DNA of 64,000 nt from NCBI GenBank assembly GCA_963210315.1, contig OY723324.1, positions 868,001-932,000 on the forward strand, in the 5' to 3' direction. A program made the position numbers and the translations under genes. How positions within the stretch are numbered: the stretch's first letter is position 1; every line of letters begins with the position of its first letter. The notes under the pieces are model-generated. The model did not search any database and was not told the origin of the DNA. It was given only the letters and a program-made list of their open reading frames with translations. Positions 1 through 10,797 of the stretch are shown here, piece after piece. Source of the stretch: Rhynchopus euleeides. Its lineage: Eukaryota > Euglenozoa > Diplonemea > Diplonemida > Diplonemidae.

Positions 1-200
1 TGCCGCTCATTGCCGTTGGGTCCACAGATGCCGGCACTGCGTTTGTGTCAGCACCCACCCCACCAACCCGTACACCCCACGTTGGGTTTGGGCTGCGTAT
101 CCCCCGGGATAGTCCCCTTGCCCACGCCAGGCACCCACGCAGCGTGTGCACTGCCACGCACCCACCCGCCTGCAGACAGTCTCACCACACGGCAGTCAGC

Positions 201-1479
201 ATGCTCACCCTCCTCCTGGCTGCGGCTGTTTGTGCTGCTGATCCGACCATAAAATGTGATGATTTTGGAGACTCGGCATCATACGACGTGACGAACGGGA
301 TAGCAATGCCACCGGCACTGGGGTACACTCCAGCTGGTGACGGTGTGGTGGCAGTGTGCGTCAAAGAGCCCGGCAACGCTACCACTGGTTTGGTTCATCT
401 CCTGGACGCCTCCACTGGGGCTGTCACGAAGACGACGACCGCGAGGTGTGCTTCCACTTATGCGGTTGGCCGCAAGCTGATGATGAACGGTCAGTCCGTG
501 GTGTCGGTGGCGTATCGTTCGGGGGGTCAGAATACAGACGCCATCTCCTTCATCCCTCTCAACGGCAGCGCCTCCCTCAGCAGTACCGGCATGTTCTTCT
601 GCGCAGGGTCGAATGGTGAGTCCCTCGCTGCTGTGGCCCAGTACGGATATGATGCGAAGGAGCTTTATAACATTGTGACAGTATACAACAACCAGAACAA
701 AGTGTTGCAGGACATCGTCGTTGCAGACACCGCAGTACCCCCAGGTGCCGTCACTGTGTCGAAGTGGATTGACAGCTCCTACTACTACGTTGCAGTGTGG
801 GGAGGCATAGATGGATACGTTGCCGTGTACCATTCCAAAAGTGGGGTCGTGGCCAACTGCACCCTACTCTTCCGTCAACGAGATGAAGTTCCGCGAGCAG
901 GACAACAGCCTCGTGGTTGTAGGATACAATCAAATCATCATGTTTAACATCAAGACGGGTGCGCAGATCAAGTCCTCTCAGATTGCTGCACCCACATCAG
1001 TCGCCTTCAACACCGACGGAAGCAAGATGGCTGTTTACGTGAACGGTACCGCGCAAGCCCCGATCCCCCGTGTTTACGTCAGGGATCTCGACACAGGGGA
1101 TGAGCGGACGCTGTGCACGGTGGATGGTAACGCCGGTGTCTCCTTCGCCACGGATGGGCAGGGCCGCAGTGTGGTCTTGACATACAGCCAGGTGAACAGC
1201 TCTGCACCTCTGAGGGTGAGTGTTTTCAACGTGCCCGATGTGACGAATGTGCCTGCGACACCCACACCGACGTGGATCGTGGATTCGGACGGCTCAATCC
1301 CCATCGGAGCCATCATCGGTGGCATTCTTGGCGGCATTGCACTCCTGGTGGCCGCATGCGGCGTGGGAGTGTACTGTCTGTGCAAGAAGCGGCGGGCTGC
1401 CCGTCAGCAGGACAGCGAGCGTCGTCCTGTACAGAACTACCACACCATGCCTGCTGGCACTGCCAGTGTCAACAACTGA
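201..1479 (+). pseudogene. Type I membrane protein, copy 1, frameshifted
   Basis: Seen: ATG at 201 opens a signal peptide (MLTLLLAAAVCAAD) followed by an ectodomain that reads in one frame to 947 and continues in another frame to the stop at 1479. Comparison with the intact paralogue at 61867-63195 places the break near 868-884. Between the codon after the Cys-Thr-Leu motif and the conserved MKF motif this copy has 16 nt where the paralogue has 24, so a net loss of 8 nt shifts the frame. The C-terminus has a Gly/Ala/Leu-rich transmembrane helix (IGAIIGGILGGIALLVAACG) and a short basic tail ending shortly after YHTM. The ectodomain has repeated YVAV and VFNV strands that could form a beta-propeller. 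An AG after a pyrimidine-rich stretch at 171-175 precedes the start. Inference: a surface glycoprotein family member, now a pseudogene unless the break is a sequencing error. Function is not known. Confidence 0.7.
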
Positions 1480-2971
1480 GGGTGTGTTCGGCAACACCCA
1501 TCAACACCGCCTCCACGCCTCCCGCATGAAGACGATGCGCCATCACACGGATGCGTAGAGGCGGTAAAGTCCAATAATTTGCTGCATCCGGGGGGTGACG
1601 ACTTTCCGGCATTTTCCGGCTTTTTTCGGGTCCCGTGCGTTTTTTTCCCTTTGCCAAAATGGGTGAAGATGATATTCTTTCAGTTCAAGACTACCGAGTA
1701 TCGCTTCCCTGCGCAGGGCCTTCACTGCGGTGTCGAAACTCATGTGCTTTGGTGCGTCTCCACCTCCTGACAGGAGAAGCCCATCGAAAAACTACTGTCG
1801 ACATCGAAGACCCCCGTAGCTGCACCATTATTTTGTCACCCCTAGCAGAGCAAACCTGCTCCCTGCCTCGTGGTGTGGCGATGCGCACAACCAAAGTGTG
1901 GAGGCGGCAAGGGAAACATCCTTTGTCAGCACACCCACTCCACACAAGTGCATTGTGCACACCACGAGGGAACTTTCATTCATTCGTTTGTCTGTGTTTC
2001 GACTCCCGGTTCCCCCGTTTTGATGTGTAACGTCTGCCCACACCGCTCTGAGCCATCCCGGGTCTGCATTGCGGCGTTACAACTTCCCAGTTCCCGTCCC
2101 CCGTTAGGATGTGGCGTATCCCCGTTGCTGTTGCTGTTGTGCGTAAGCTATCCCGACCACCCGCATGGGAATGCGGGGAGAATGCTGTTTGGTGACGTCC
2201 GGATGCCCCTCGGCTGATCGCCATCCTGTACAGAACTACCAGACCATGCCTGCTGGCACTGCCGCTGTCAACTGAGGGTGTGTACGGCAACACCTATCAA
2301 CACCGCCTCCACGCCTCCCGCATGAAGACGATGCGCCATCATCCGGGATGCGGAGAGGCGGTAAAGTTCAAGAATTTGCCACATTCAAGATAAATATTCT
2401 TTCAGTTCAACTACCGGTATAACGTTTCCCTGCTGGTCCCTGGGGGTCTTCACTGCGGTGTCGAAACTCATATGCTTTGGTGTGTTTCCACCTCCTGCCA
2501 GGAGAAGCCCATCGAAGCTTATCGTGAAACTACTGTCGACATCGAAGGCCCCCGTAGCTGCACCTTCCCATGTTTCTTTACGATACTATTTTGTTGACCC
2601 CTTCCCCAACCGGCAGCAATGCCGGAGCACAGCAGAGCAAACCTGATCCCTCCCTCGTGGTGGCGTTGCGCACAACCAAAGTGTGAGGCGGCAAGGGAAA
2701 CATCCTTTGTCACCACGAGGGAACTTTCATTCGTTCGTTGTCTGTGTTTCGACTCCCCGGTTCCCCCGTTTTGATGTGGACTGTCTGCCCACACCGCTCT
2801 GAGCCATCCCGGATCTGCATTGCGGCGTTACAACTTCCCAGTTCCCGTCCCCCGTTAGGATGTGGCGTATCCCCATCGCCGTTGTGCGTAAGCTATCCCG
2901 ATCACCAGCATGAGAATGCGGGGAGAATGCTGTTTGGCGATGTCCGGCTGCCCCTCGGCTGATCGCCATCC
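1425..2971 (+). repeat. Tandem duplication of membrane-protein 3' end and flank
   Basis: Two imperfect direct copies, about 1425-2223 and 2224-2971. Each starts inside the last codons of the membrane-protein gene (tyrosine-histidine-methionine end, then stop), followed by the same 3' flank with GGGTGTGT, the CCGCCTCCACGCCTCCCGCATGAAG block, and the terminal CTCGGCTGATCGCCATCC. The second copy lacks the rest of the gene, so only its C-terminal tail is duplicated. A third, more diverged copy of the flank follows the intact paralogue at 63186-63640. Such conserved flanks suggest the family spreads by segmental duplication or recombination. Confidence 0.7.
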
Positions 2972-3054
2972 AACCCCCCTCCCTGGCGGGCGGAAAGGAA
3001 CGCAAGGAGGGTTCCAGGAAGGGAATACAGATATGGCATATGGCGTTTTGAGTG

Positions 3055-3194
3055 TGCACCCACCCGCCTGCAGATAGTCTCACTACACGGCAGTCAGCAT
3101 GCTCACCCTCCTCCTTGCTGCGGCTGCTGGTTTTCATTTGCCGAATAAGAACGTGATGCGTTCGGAGGCTCGACGGCGTAGGCCTAACGAGTGA
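3055..3194 (+). pseudogene. Truncated 5' end of membrane-protein family
   Basis: The 5' leader found before the genes at 201 and 61867 (CACCCACCCGCCTGCAG and the following ~25 nt) recurs at 3057-3098, followed by ATG at 3099 and the signal peptide MLTLLLAAAAG. Similarity then stops abruptly and the frame closes at 3194 after 31 codons. This is a third family copy cut off inside the signal peptide. Confidence 0.65.
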
Positions 3195-3721
3195 CCACGA
3201 GGGATTGCTCGATAGTTTCGAGTCATCCCCCGTCAGCTAACCATCTGGGTTCACCTCCAGTGGCCTCATGCCAACCCTCATACCACACGGTGCAAGGGCA
3301 CCTATCGCCTCCCTATCACCCCCTCCACCAGACGCATCGCCCCCCCTGCTCTCCTGATGTGATCACTCCCTGCCCCACACAACGCAACATTACAACAGGC
3401 ACACCCACACAACCCCTTTCCCCCACCCCACCCCCCTCCCCTCCCCCCGCCGGGGGGAACGACGCAAGGCCACGCGGGGGGGGGGTATACTGCGTGGGAG
3501 GTGGAGGGGGAAGGGAGGGGAGGGGAAATACACGGGATACGCCCCTCCTCCCCCCCCCCCCCCCCCTTTTCAACTCTCTCTCCCTCTCTCTCTGTCTCTC
3601 TCTTTTCTCTCTTGTGTGATATAGCCAACGCGCAGCGTACTCTCTCGGCACCGCCCTATCGCCTCTCCTCACCTTTTCCCTCCCTGTTACCTTCCTCCGT
3701 CCTCCATTCCTCCATCTTAAT
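3195..3721. other. Gene-free stretch with homopolymers and CT tract
   Basis: It holds poly-C and poly-G runs (about 3424-3570) and a long CT-rich tract (3570-3615) ending in an AG at 3623-3624, a likely splice or trans-splice acceptor for the gene starting at 3722. No coding signal was seen. Confidence 0.5.
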
Positions 3722-6700
3722 ATGCCTGAGGATATCCTCTCCCGTATCGCGGGGCTGTGGCGCGGGAAGGAGGCGAAGCGCCAGCAGAGGGATGTGTTAG
3801 ACCTGCCAGACCTGTCAGATGTGTCGCTCACCCTGCAGGTCTGCCGCCTCCTGTGGGACCCCGAGGAGCTCGCCTCCGCGGGTTTTGCGGTGTTGGCCAG
3901 GTCGAAAAAATCGGATACGGTGCAGTGGGTGGTGTGCAGCCACCCCGGCTCGCCCCCCGGGCGCGCCTTCATCGGGTTTGGCAGCAAGCTCCCCATCTTC
4001 GAAACCCTCCTGGAGAGAAACGCGTGCACTCCCATCGAGACGCTCTCCGGATCCAAGGTGCACGCCGGGCTCTACATCACGATCCAATCGGAGCTGAAAC
4101 ACCTCGAGAAGACACTCCAGGGGGTCTCCGCCGCGTTTTCCTCCCCCCCCTGCCACCTCATATTCACCGGGCATGGCATTGGAGGCGGGCAAGCCCTCCT
4201 TGCCTTCCTCGAGCTTCTCTCTGCCGAACCCTCCGGGGGCGGGCGCCGCGGTGGCGGCTGGGGTGTTGCCAACTCAGAAGCGATCCTCTTCGGGGCCCCT
4301 CCAGTTTACCTCTGCTCCTGTGAGGAGGGCATCCTGCGTGATTCACGGAGGCTTCGAATGGACAGAGCCGAGGCGTATCTCCCGCGCAGCTTGCAGGCAG
4401 GGGGGGATGGCGACGGAGGTGTTGGAGTGGCGACCGCATCCCCCTCTGGCCCCCCCGCGCAGTTCGGAGGGGGCGGTGGGTTCGAAACCCCCTCCCCGAA
4501 GGTGACGAATTTTGTGTCGAATTTTGACATTGTCCCCAGGGTACTCTCCCTCCGGACCCCATCCGTGACGGAGGGGAGGCTGCCGGAGGGCGGGGATGCG
4601 AAAAACCAGGCGGATATCGCGCTCCTCGCGAAGGCGCTGGACAGCTCCGTCATCCAGGAGACAGAACCGGAGCTGTATAAAAAATTCGGAGTCCAGCATT
4701 TCGTCGCGGAGCAATCCCGCTCCCCTGCCTTTGCGGAGGCGCGGTGTTTTCCCGGCGCATCGGGCCCCATATTTTACGACTTCTGCGGCAGATCCGACAG
4801 CACCCCCGGGGGGTCTGTCGTGGGGGACAGGCGGAGCAACGTGGCGGGGTTTGTCCGAACCGAGAGATTCCTCCATATGGGGACAGTTATCCCCTTCCAG
4901 CTCCTCCTCGGCGGGGCTGGCGGTGCCCGGCCTGCGGGGGAGGAGGAGCCACCCCCCCACTCTCAGAGGCAGAGGCTGTCGTTCTCTGCACTGCGGAGGG
5001 ATTCGGCAGGGTCGCCCCTGAACCTCACCGCATCGCAGCTGTTTAAAAATTTCTTCCCCCTCAGGAGCGGCGAGGCGTGCCCCGAGGTGTTTGTCTTGGA
5101 GATGCTGCGCGACCACAGCTTCATAGAGGTATACCACACCGCAATACGCCTTCTCATCTCGACTGGGTGGTGCTGCCTCCCGTCTCCTGAGAGAAACACC
5201 CATCCTGCATCACGCCAGTCTCCTGGGGGGGTCTCCCGCCGGGGCAGCGGCAGCGGCTCCAGCCGCCGTAGCAGCATCAGCAGCGCCGGGGCAATCGGTA
5301 GTGGCGGATCCCCCCCCGGGCCCTCCTTCGCCGGAGGCCCCGCTGCGGCATCGCCCCCCCCTCCGCCCCCGCGCTGCTCCGTCGCAAACCGGACCCGCCG
5401 CCCCCTCAAGGTGATGCTGTCGGGTGTCCAGTCGGGTTCCCGCCCCTCCTCCTCCTCCTCCTCCACCTCCACCTCCTCCCCGACACCTCCTCTCGGCGCG
5501 CCGGGTGTGTTAGGGGTTGGGGTGGTGTGTGATGGTCCTTCTTCTTCCTCCTCCTCCTCTTCCCCTCCCGTTTCCCCGAATCCAGGGGAGCAAGGCAGGG
5601 TGCTGGAGGGGAATGGTGTCGGGGTTGGAGTTGGGGTGGCAGGGCCTGCCGGCAGAAAGCCTGGCTCAGAAGGGGATGTTCTGGGTGTGGAGGAGCCGGG
5701 AGGTGGAGCCCGGGGGAGGCTATCCCCGCCACCCTCCTCGGCAGCGGTGGTGGAAACCTCTGTTTACTACACCCACGCAGTTTCCACCCTGGCCCCTGAA
5801 GGGTCTGCCGCCTTCCCTTGCCCTGCAGGGAGTGGCGTTGTCGTGGTGCTCCCCCCAGGATCCGAAGGTTCAGTTCTGGTCTCCTCCGAGGGGGTGGAGC
5901 GTGCCGTCCGCCTCGACCTGACCCTCCGCGTCCTGCAGGCCTGCACCACACCGCCCTCCCTGGCGCAGAACGCCTTCCTCTTCACCCCGCGCAACACCCC
6001 AGGGATCGCGGCACAGCCCCCGCTCCCCCCCACCACCGCCGACCCCTCCACCTCGCGCTCCGGCCTCATCCTTGAAGCCCTGCCTGTGGAGGCGCTGTAT
6101 CTCCCCGACTTTTTCCCACCAACCCTCGAGGCCCTGGGGGGTTTCTCCCCAGGGGGGGGCGGCCCTGTTGGGAGTCAAGGAGGCGAGGGTGCCGGGAGTG
6201 CTCTCTCCCGGCGGAATGTGATGCAGGATATCTACGACATCACGGTGAGGAATCTCCTGGAGACCCTGGAGGGGGCTGGTGGGAAGAGGGTTGCCGCATC
6301 GCTCCCGCGGCACCGCGCCTCGGGGGAGATGGTGGCGGTATTCAAACACCTCACGGGTGACGCCAGCCGGGCCTGCGCTGTGGTTAGCCACAGCGAGGTG
6401 CCCAGCGTCGACTGCAGCGGATGCGGCGGGGGTGCCTCTGTCTGGCCCATCTCAGGGGCGTACCCTGTTGGGATCTACCTGACCTTCTCACTGCAGACAG
6501 GCCGCGGGCCGCAGGTTCACAACAGGCTCATCCTCTGCCCGCTCGACCCGAGCCGGGCGACGGAGGCTTACAACCTGAACAACCTTGCGGATGCCCTTCT
6601 TTTGGAAACCACTAAAGCCGCCCTGCCTGGCTCCGGCGCATTCACCGGAGGTGCGGTCCTCCTCCGCTTCAAAGGCACCGCGCCTGCGGCGCGGGGTGGG

Positions 6701-7780
6701 TGGGGGAGTGGCGGCTGCGGCGACCCCCCGTCGCACCACGCATGCCTGGGGTCAACCCGGTTTTTCTTCGTGAAAATCGCATTCCGCACCACGGATGTCG
6801 CCGCGGCGTTCTACGCGCATGCGATGTATTTCCTGAAGAGGCCGGCGGCGGGGCGGAGCGGGGGCGCCTCAAGCATTTCACCCACCGGAGGAGGCGGCGG
6901 GGCTGCGTCATGCGACTATGGTCAGTTCGAAGCGATCCTCTCAGAAGATGCTGTGCTGCAGGCTGTGCACAGCCCGGAGGTGGCTGACCCAAGCGAGACG
7001 ACCCTGCTGCTGCCCCACGTGGGTGATGGCGAGAGTGGTGCAGGGGAGGCGCGGTGCGAGGTGGAAAGCAGCGCCCTGCTGGGGCCCCTGGTGTGGCGGT
7101 ATGGGTCGGAGGGTGAGAGGCAGCGGAAGCCGCTGCGGTGCCTGGTGCACGAGCCGCCGGAGCTGGGCGCGGCGGCGTCGCCGGCTGTGAAGCACCGCTG
7201 GCTCCTCCTCCACCACATGGCGCTCTACCTAGCAAGTGAGTGCCGCGCCCCCACCTGGAAGGTTGAGGTATGCAGTATATTGCACTTATGCCCCCTGCAC
7301 CGAAGTAAAAGAGGGGGGGAAGATGGAGGAGGGGGAGGGGGGGTGTTTTTTTTGGCATTTTTTTGACCCTCGTTCGTCCTTCTCTACTCCCCCCTACCCC
7401 CAACCCACACCACAACCACGTAACAGATTCCCGATCAGAGCCATGCGCCGGTGTCCGCGCCTCTCTTCGTTGGGAAGTGAGATGATGGTCTGCGTGCCGT
7501 GGCATGTCTCTCTGAGTTTATATCGATGACATATACCCCACCCCCCCACCCCCTTTTTGTTGTCGCCACACTGTGGCCGCTGTAGCCCCCCTCGGTTCCC
7601 CTTCCCCCCCTGTGACCCTGCAGATGCCCTAGCCCATTCGTCGAGAAGAACCATCTGGCAGGTTGGGTCGAAAAATATAGTTCTGAAACCCACACCGTGG
7701 GTTCATCGTGCCCCACCATGCAGCCAGCAAAGCGCCCCTCTGTGATATCGTCATGCGTGACTCGTGTGCCGTGTGCTGCA
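3722..7780 (+). CDS. Class-3 lipase-like protein lacking nucleophile Ser
   Basis: Seen: exon 1 from ATG 3722. Residues about 60-280 look like an alpha/beta-hydrolase of the lipase-3 family, with GHGIGGG at 150-156 (family: GHSLGGA), FGAPPV near 190 and NFDIVPR near 267-273. The nucleophile serine position is glycine 152, so it is probably catalytically dead. A long low-complexity Ser/Gly/Pro region follows, then a conserved-looking C-terminal half. The uninterrupted frame stops at 7366, but the best model splices: donor GAG/GTATGC at 7268, acceptor ending 7426, small exon 7427-7479 (donor GTGAGA at 7480), acceptor CAG ending 7623, and exon 7624-7780 (donor GTAAGT at 7781). The phases of these exons agree and keep the frame open for 1252 codons. 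The last exon was not located, so the true 3' end is uncertain; reading through without the last splice ends at 8278. Inference: a lipid-binding or scaffold pseudo-enzyme. Confidence 0.65.
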
Positions 7781-8884
7781 GTAAGTTCATCCCCCCCCTT
7801 CCCTATTCGAGAAATCCGTGTGGCACGATGTCAGGGCCAGTCTTTCCTCGTTCGTCTGATAGGTCTCGTCGGTCTTCCCCAGTGTGGGGGTGCGTGTATG
7901 TCACCTCCGCAACCCTCCCTCGGCCCCTCTCTATCTCTCATTTCCGGTTCTTCTGCCAAAAAAAAAGTACACGCGGCCAGATATGGTTTTTGGCAGCACA
8001 GCTTAGCTTTTTTCCTTTCGCACCAACCAAATAAGAAGCATCTGTCAAATACTGAACCACCGACATCTACCACATGCGGCCGCCAATCAAAAAACCGACG
8101 GAGTGCGACTCCAGGAAAGCAACACCAAGTTGTTGCTTTACTCTCGCACACATTTTCTGCGAGTTTGTGCCTTTTTCTTTCGCTGGATCTTGCAACCCCT
8201 CCCCTCCCCCCACGCGTGGTGTGCACAACGGGGAAGAACCGGGTGAATGCCTCCCGACTTCCAACACGAACATTCTAAGGCAGCTATTGGTTTGCTGCCA
8301 TGTTTTTGCTGCCCCACTTCAACAGCCGAGGGCGTGCCATGATTCTTCTTTGCTGACAGTTCTGGCACCGACCAACTGTGTGCCCAGCGAGAACCTCCCT
8401 CAATTCTTTGCTTCGCCCATTCTGGCTCCGGAGCCCGCCAGGTGTGCCTCTGGCCTCAGCTGCCCCTGCAGGGTGGGGTGCCGGTGAACACATACAGAAG
8501 AGAGGTGCCATCTATCTGCATCGAGTGAAGTGAGACTTTGGATACGAGCCTTTTTTTTGCCTGTTACCCTGTCTCTAAAAAAATGACACCCCCGCTCGCC
8601 CACTCCGGCGCGCATGGGTTATCGTCTGTCGCGCCTGCACTTCTGGAGCCCATCGGGCACAGGCCGTCCCACGTGAAACGCGTCTTGTCGCCCCCCCGCC
8701 CCGCCCCGCCCACCCGTCCCCTCACCCCCCTTGCCGGAGAGTCGGTATCACCTCATCCTGCTCGGGAGGTCAATGCACCCACTGCCCTTTGCGCTTCGTT
8801 AGTTGCTTCTTTGCACTCAACATTTTGTGATGTTGCACACCCCCACCCTGTGCAGACTACAGCCGAGCACAGCGTGGAGTGGCC
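7781..8884. other. Intron/3' end of lipase-like gene plus spacer
   Basis: It starts with a strong donor (GTAAGT at 7781) and probably contains the last intron and terminal exon of the preceding gene; an AG after a T-rich tract near 8357 is one candidate acceptor. CCCC-rich spacer follows, and a TGCAG acceptor at 8851-8855 precedes the next ATG. No independent gene was recognised. Confidence 0.35.
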
Positions 8885-10165
8885 ATGGATGTCACAGTCA
8901 GGCATGTCGAGACCGGGCGCAGCTGTGTCATCGGGGTCTCGGATGGCGGGACCGTGTGGGATCTCAAATGCGACGCGCTGGTGGCGATGTTCGCAGGCTC
9001 GAGTGATGCAGGCCACAAGGCTGAGTGGGTGGCTGCACGCATCGAAGGCTGTGGGGAGGAGCTGGACGATGCACAGCAGGTTGCCCATACAGCTCTGGAG
9101 GGCGGGGGTGCTGTGCAGCTGGTCTCCCTCTGTGTCATCGCACCGGCTGTCTACCCTATATGCGGCGTCCCGGGCTATGTGGAAGTCGAGCACATCGCAC
9201 TGTCGCCATGTGTCAGGTGGTGTTCTGTCGTGAACGCAGGTAATATCACTGTGTTCGATGTACGCACCGCCGCTCCGGTAGCAGGTTTTGAACACGGCGG
9301 TCATCAACGTTGCACTGCGTTCTCTCCGTGCGGGGAGTGGCTGGCGAGCACCTCAGGGACCACCACCTGTGTTTGGAAGACGTCAACATGGGAGCAGGAG
9401 TGCGTTATTGAAACACGCGGGTCCATCGACAAGACTTATGCTGTAACGTGGACACACGACAGGCGTCTTGCCTTCGGGACTGCCAGTGGGGAAGTCGCTC
9501 TGTGGGGCTTCGAGGGGGAGCAGACCTGCACAGTGGGAGGGAGGGACAGAAGGGATTTTGGTTTGATTTCCGCGATAGTGGCATCGGGGCTGAAGGTATT
9601 CACCCTCAGTTGCTCCAGCTGCTGGACCAGCATATGTGCGTGGGATGTCGCTACGCTCACACCCACCGGACTGGATAACGCTAGAGACACGGCCTCGATT
9701 GCCCTGACCGACGGGGGGCAACGCCTGGCATCCTGCACGGGCGGGTGTTGGGACCAGGACCAGTTTCTCAGCGTGTGGTGCACATCCACCCTCAGTTGCC
9801 TCCAGAAACTGCCGCTGCGAGTGTTGCTCGGAAACGCTTCTGACCTTTCCAGGCGCCGCTTCGAGCGGATCGCGTCTGCTGGCGATGTTGTGGCAATGTC
9901 TGTTGCAACTGCACGGGACTCAGATTCAGAGGAGGATTTCGAGTGCGTCTTTTACAATCAGGATGAAACTTATCTGTACTGCCTCAGTACAGGCGATTTC
10001 CTGGGATCTGTGAAGTCGGCAGGTCGTGGTGTCGGTGTCGGTGGGCTCAGCCCATGCGGGACGTACCTCTTCGCACCAACTAGCACAGGTCGTGGTGTCG
10101 CTGTGAAAGATGTGCGCGACTTCCTCGCTGATTGCAGCACAGGCGAGCAGGGAGATGCCTCGTGA
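8885..10165 (+). CDS. WD40-repeat protein with N-terminal Ubl-like domain
   Basis: 426 aa starting at ATG 8885, preceded by a pyrimidine-rich stretch and TGCAG at 8851-8855. The first ~80 residues (MDVTVRHVETG, then a TVWDLK helix start) have the strand-turn-strand-helix pattern of ubiquitin-like or effector-binding folds; this is an inference from pattern only. From about residue 95 there are at least six WD40-like blades, recognisable from motifs such as SPCGEWLAS followed by CVWKTSTW, GEVALWG, ICAWDV, LSVWCTSTL and a last SPCGTYLFAP blade. The propeller probably fills the rest of the protein. No enzyme signature is present, so a protein-interaction scaffold is likely. It is cysteine-rich for a WD protein. 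No intron is needed. Confidence 0.7.
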   Translation: MDVTVRHVETGRSCVIGVSDGGTVWDLKCDALVAMFAGSSDAGHKAEWVAARIEGCGEELDDAQQVAHTALEGGGAVQLVSLCVIAPAVYPICGVPGYVEVEHIALSPCVRWCSVVNAGNITVFDVRTAAPVAGFEHGGHQRCTAFSPCGEWLASTSGTTTCVWKTSTWEQECVIETRGSIDKTYAVTWTHDRRLAFGTASGEVALWGFEGEQTCTVGGRDRRDFGLISAIVASGLKVFTLSCSSCWTSICAWDVATLTPTGLDNARDTASIALTDGGQRLASCTGGCWDQDQFLSVWCTSTLSCLQKLPLRVLLGNASDLSRRRFERIASAGDVVAMSVATARDSDSEEDFECVFYNQDETYLYCLSTGDFLGSVKSAGRGVGVGGLSPCGTYLFAPTSTGRGVAVKDVRDFLADCSTGEQGDAS

Positions 10166-10797
10166 TTCCCTGGTCCTGGCTCTTTTTCAACTCTACGACG
10201 GTCAGCCACTAACCCTATTGACCAGAGGGAGATTTCCGAAGCCGTCGAGGCACCAGAATAGAGCAGCCCGGCGCTGCGAACACGGCCAAAAAAAGTCGTT
10301 CAAAATCGTTCGAACATCACCAAGCAAATGTGTTCCCCGTGTGTTGCTCAGCTTTACGCCTGTGATGATGTTACGCAGCAGACATGTTACTTGCTGAGAA
10401 ACTTGGTAGGGTCATGTCCCCCAGACAAGCACTTCCCCCCAACCCACCCCTGCAATGCACCCCTTTTCTTGGCTTTGGCGTACAACCAGCGCCTGATATG
10501 GTTTGGTTGGAGCACAGATATCACCCACTGGGAGGCGCGCGGCACCCCTAACGTTCTCAGTGTTCTATACGTCTAGGGGGGGAGGGGGCACTGCACCCCT
10601 CCGTGCCTTCACAGAGCCCCGGCACAAGGGGGTTTCAGTTGCTTTCTTTCTTTCACATCACGTCACATTTGTCAAAACATACAGGCCCGCCACCCTGCAC
10701 CTCTGTGGACACACCTCCCTACCACGAGCCAAACGCCCCTTCCACCTACCTGTGCAACCACACCACACGCAGGGTGTTGGGAGGTGCGGCGGGGAAG
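10166..10797. other. Intergenic spacer
   Basis: AT-richer than its surroundings at first, then CA-rich. It ends with an AG at 10771-10772 shortly before the kinase ATG. An in-frame upstream ATG at 10603 exists, but the sequence after it is low complexity and unlike the kinase. Confidence 0.4.

Noticed and set aside
10603..10797. Upstream in-frame start for the kinase
   Set aside because: The extra 65 residues are spacer-like, and the ATG at 10798 follows an AG acceptor-like site.
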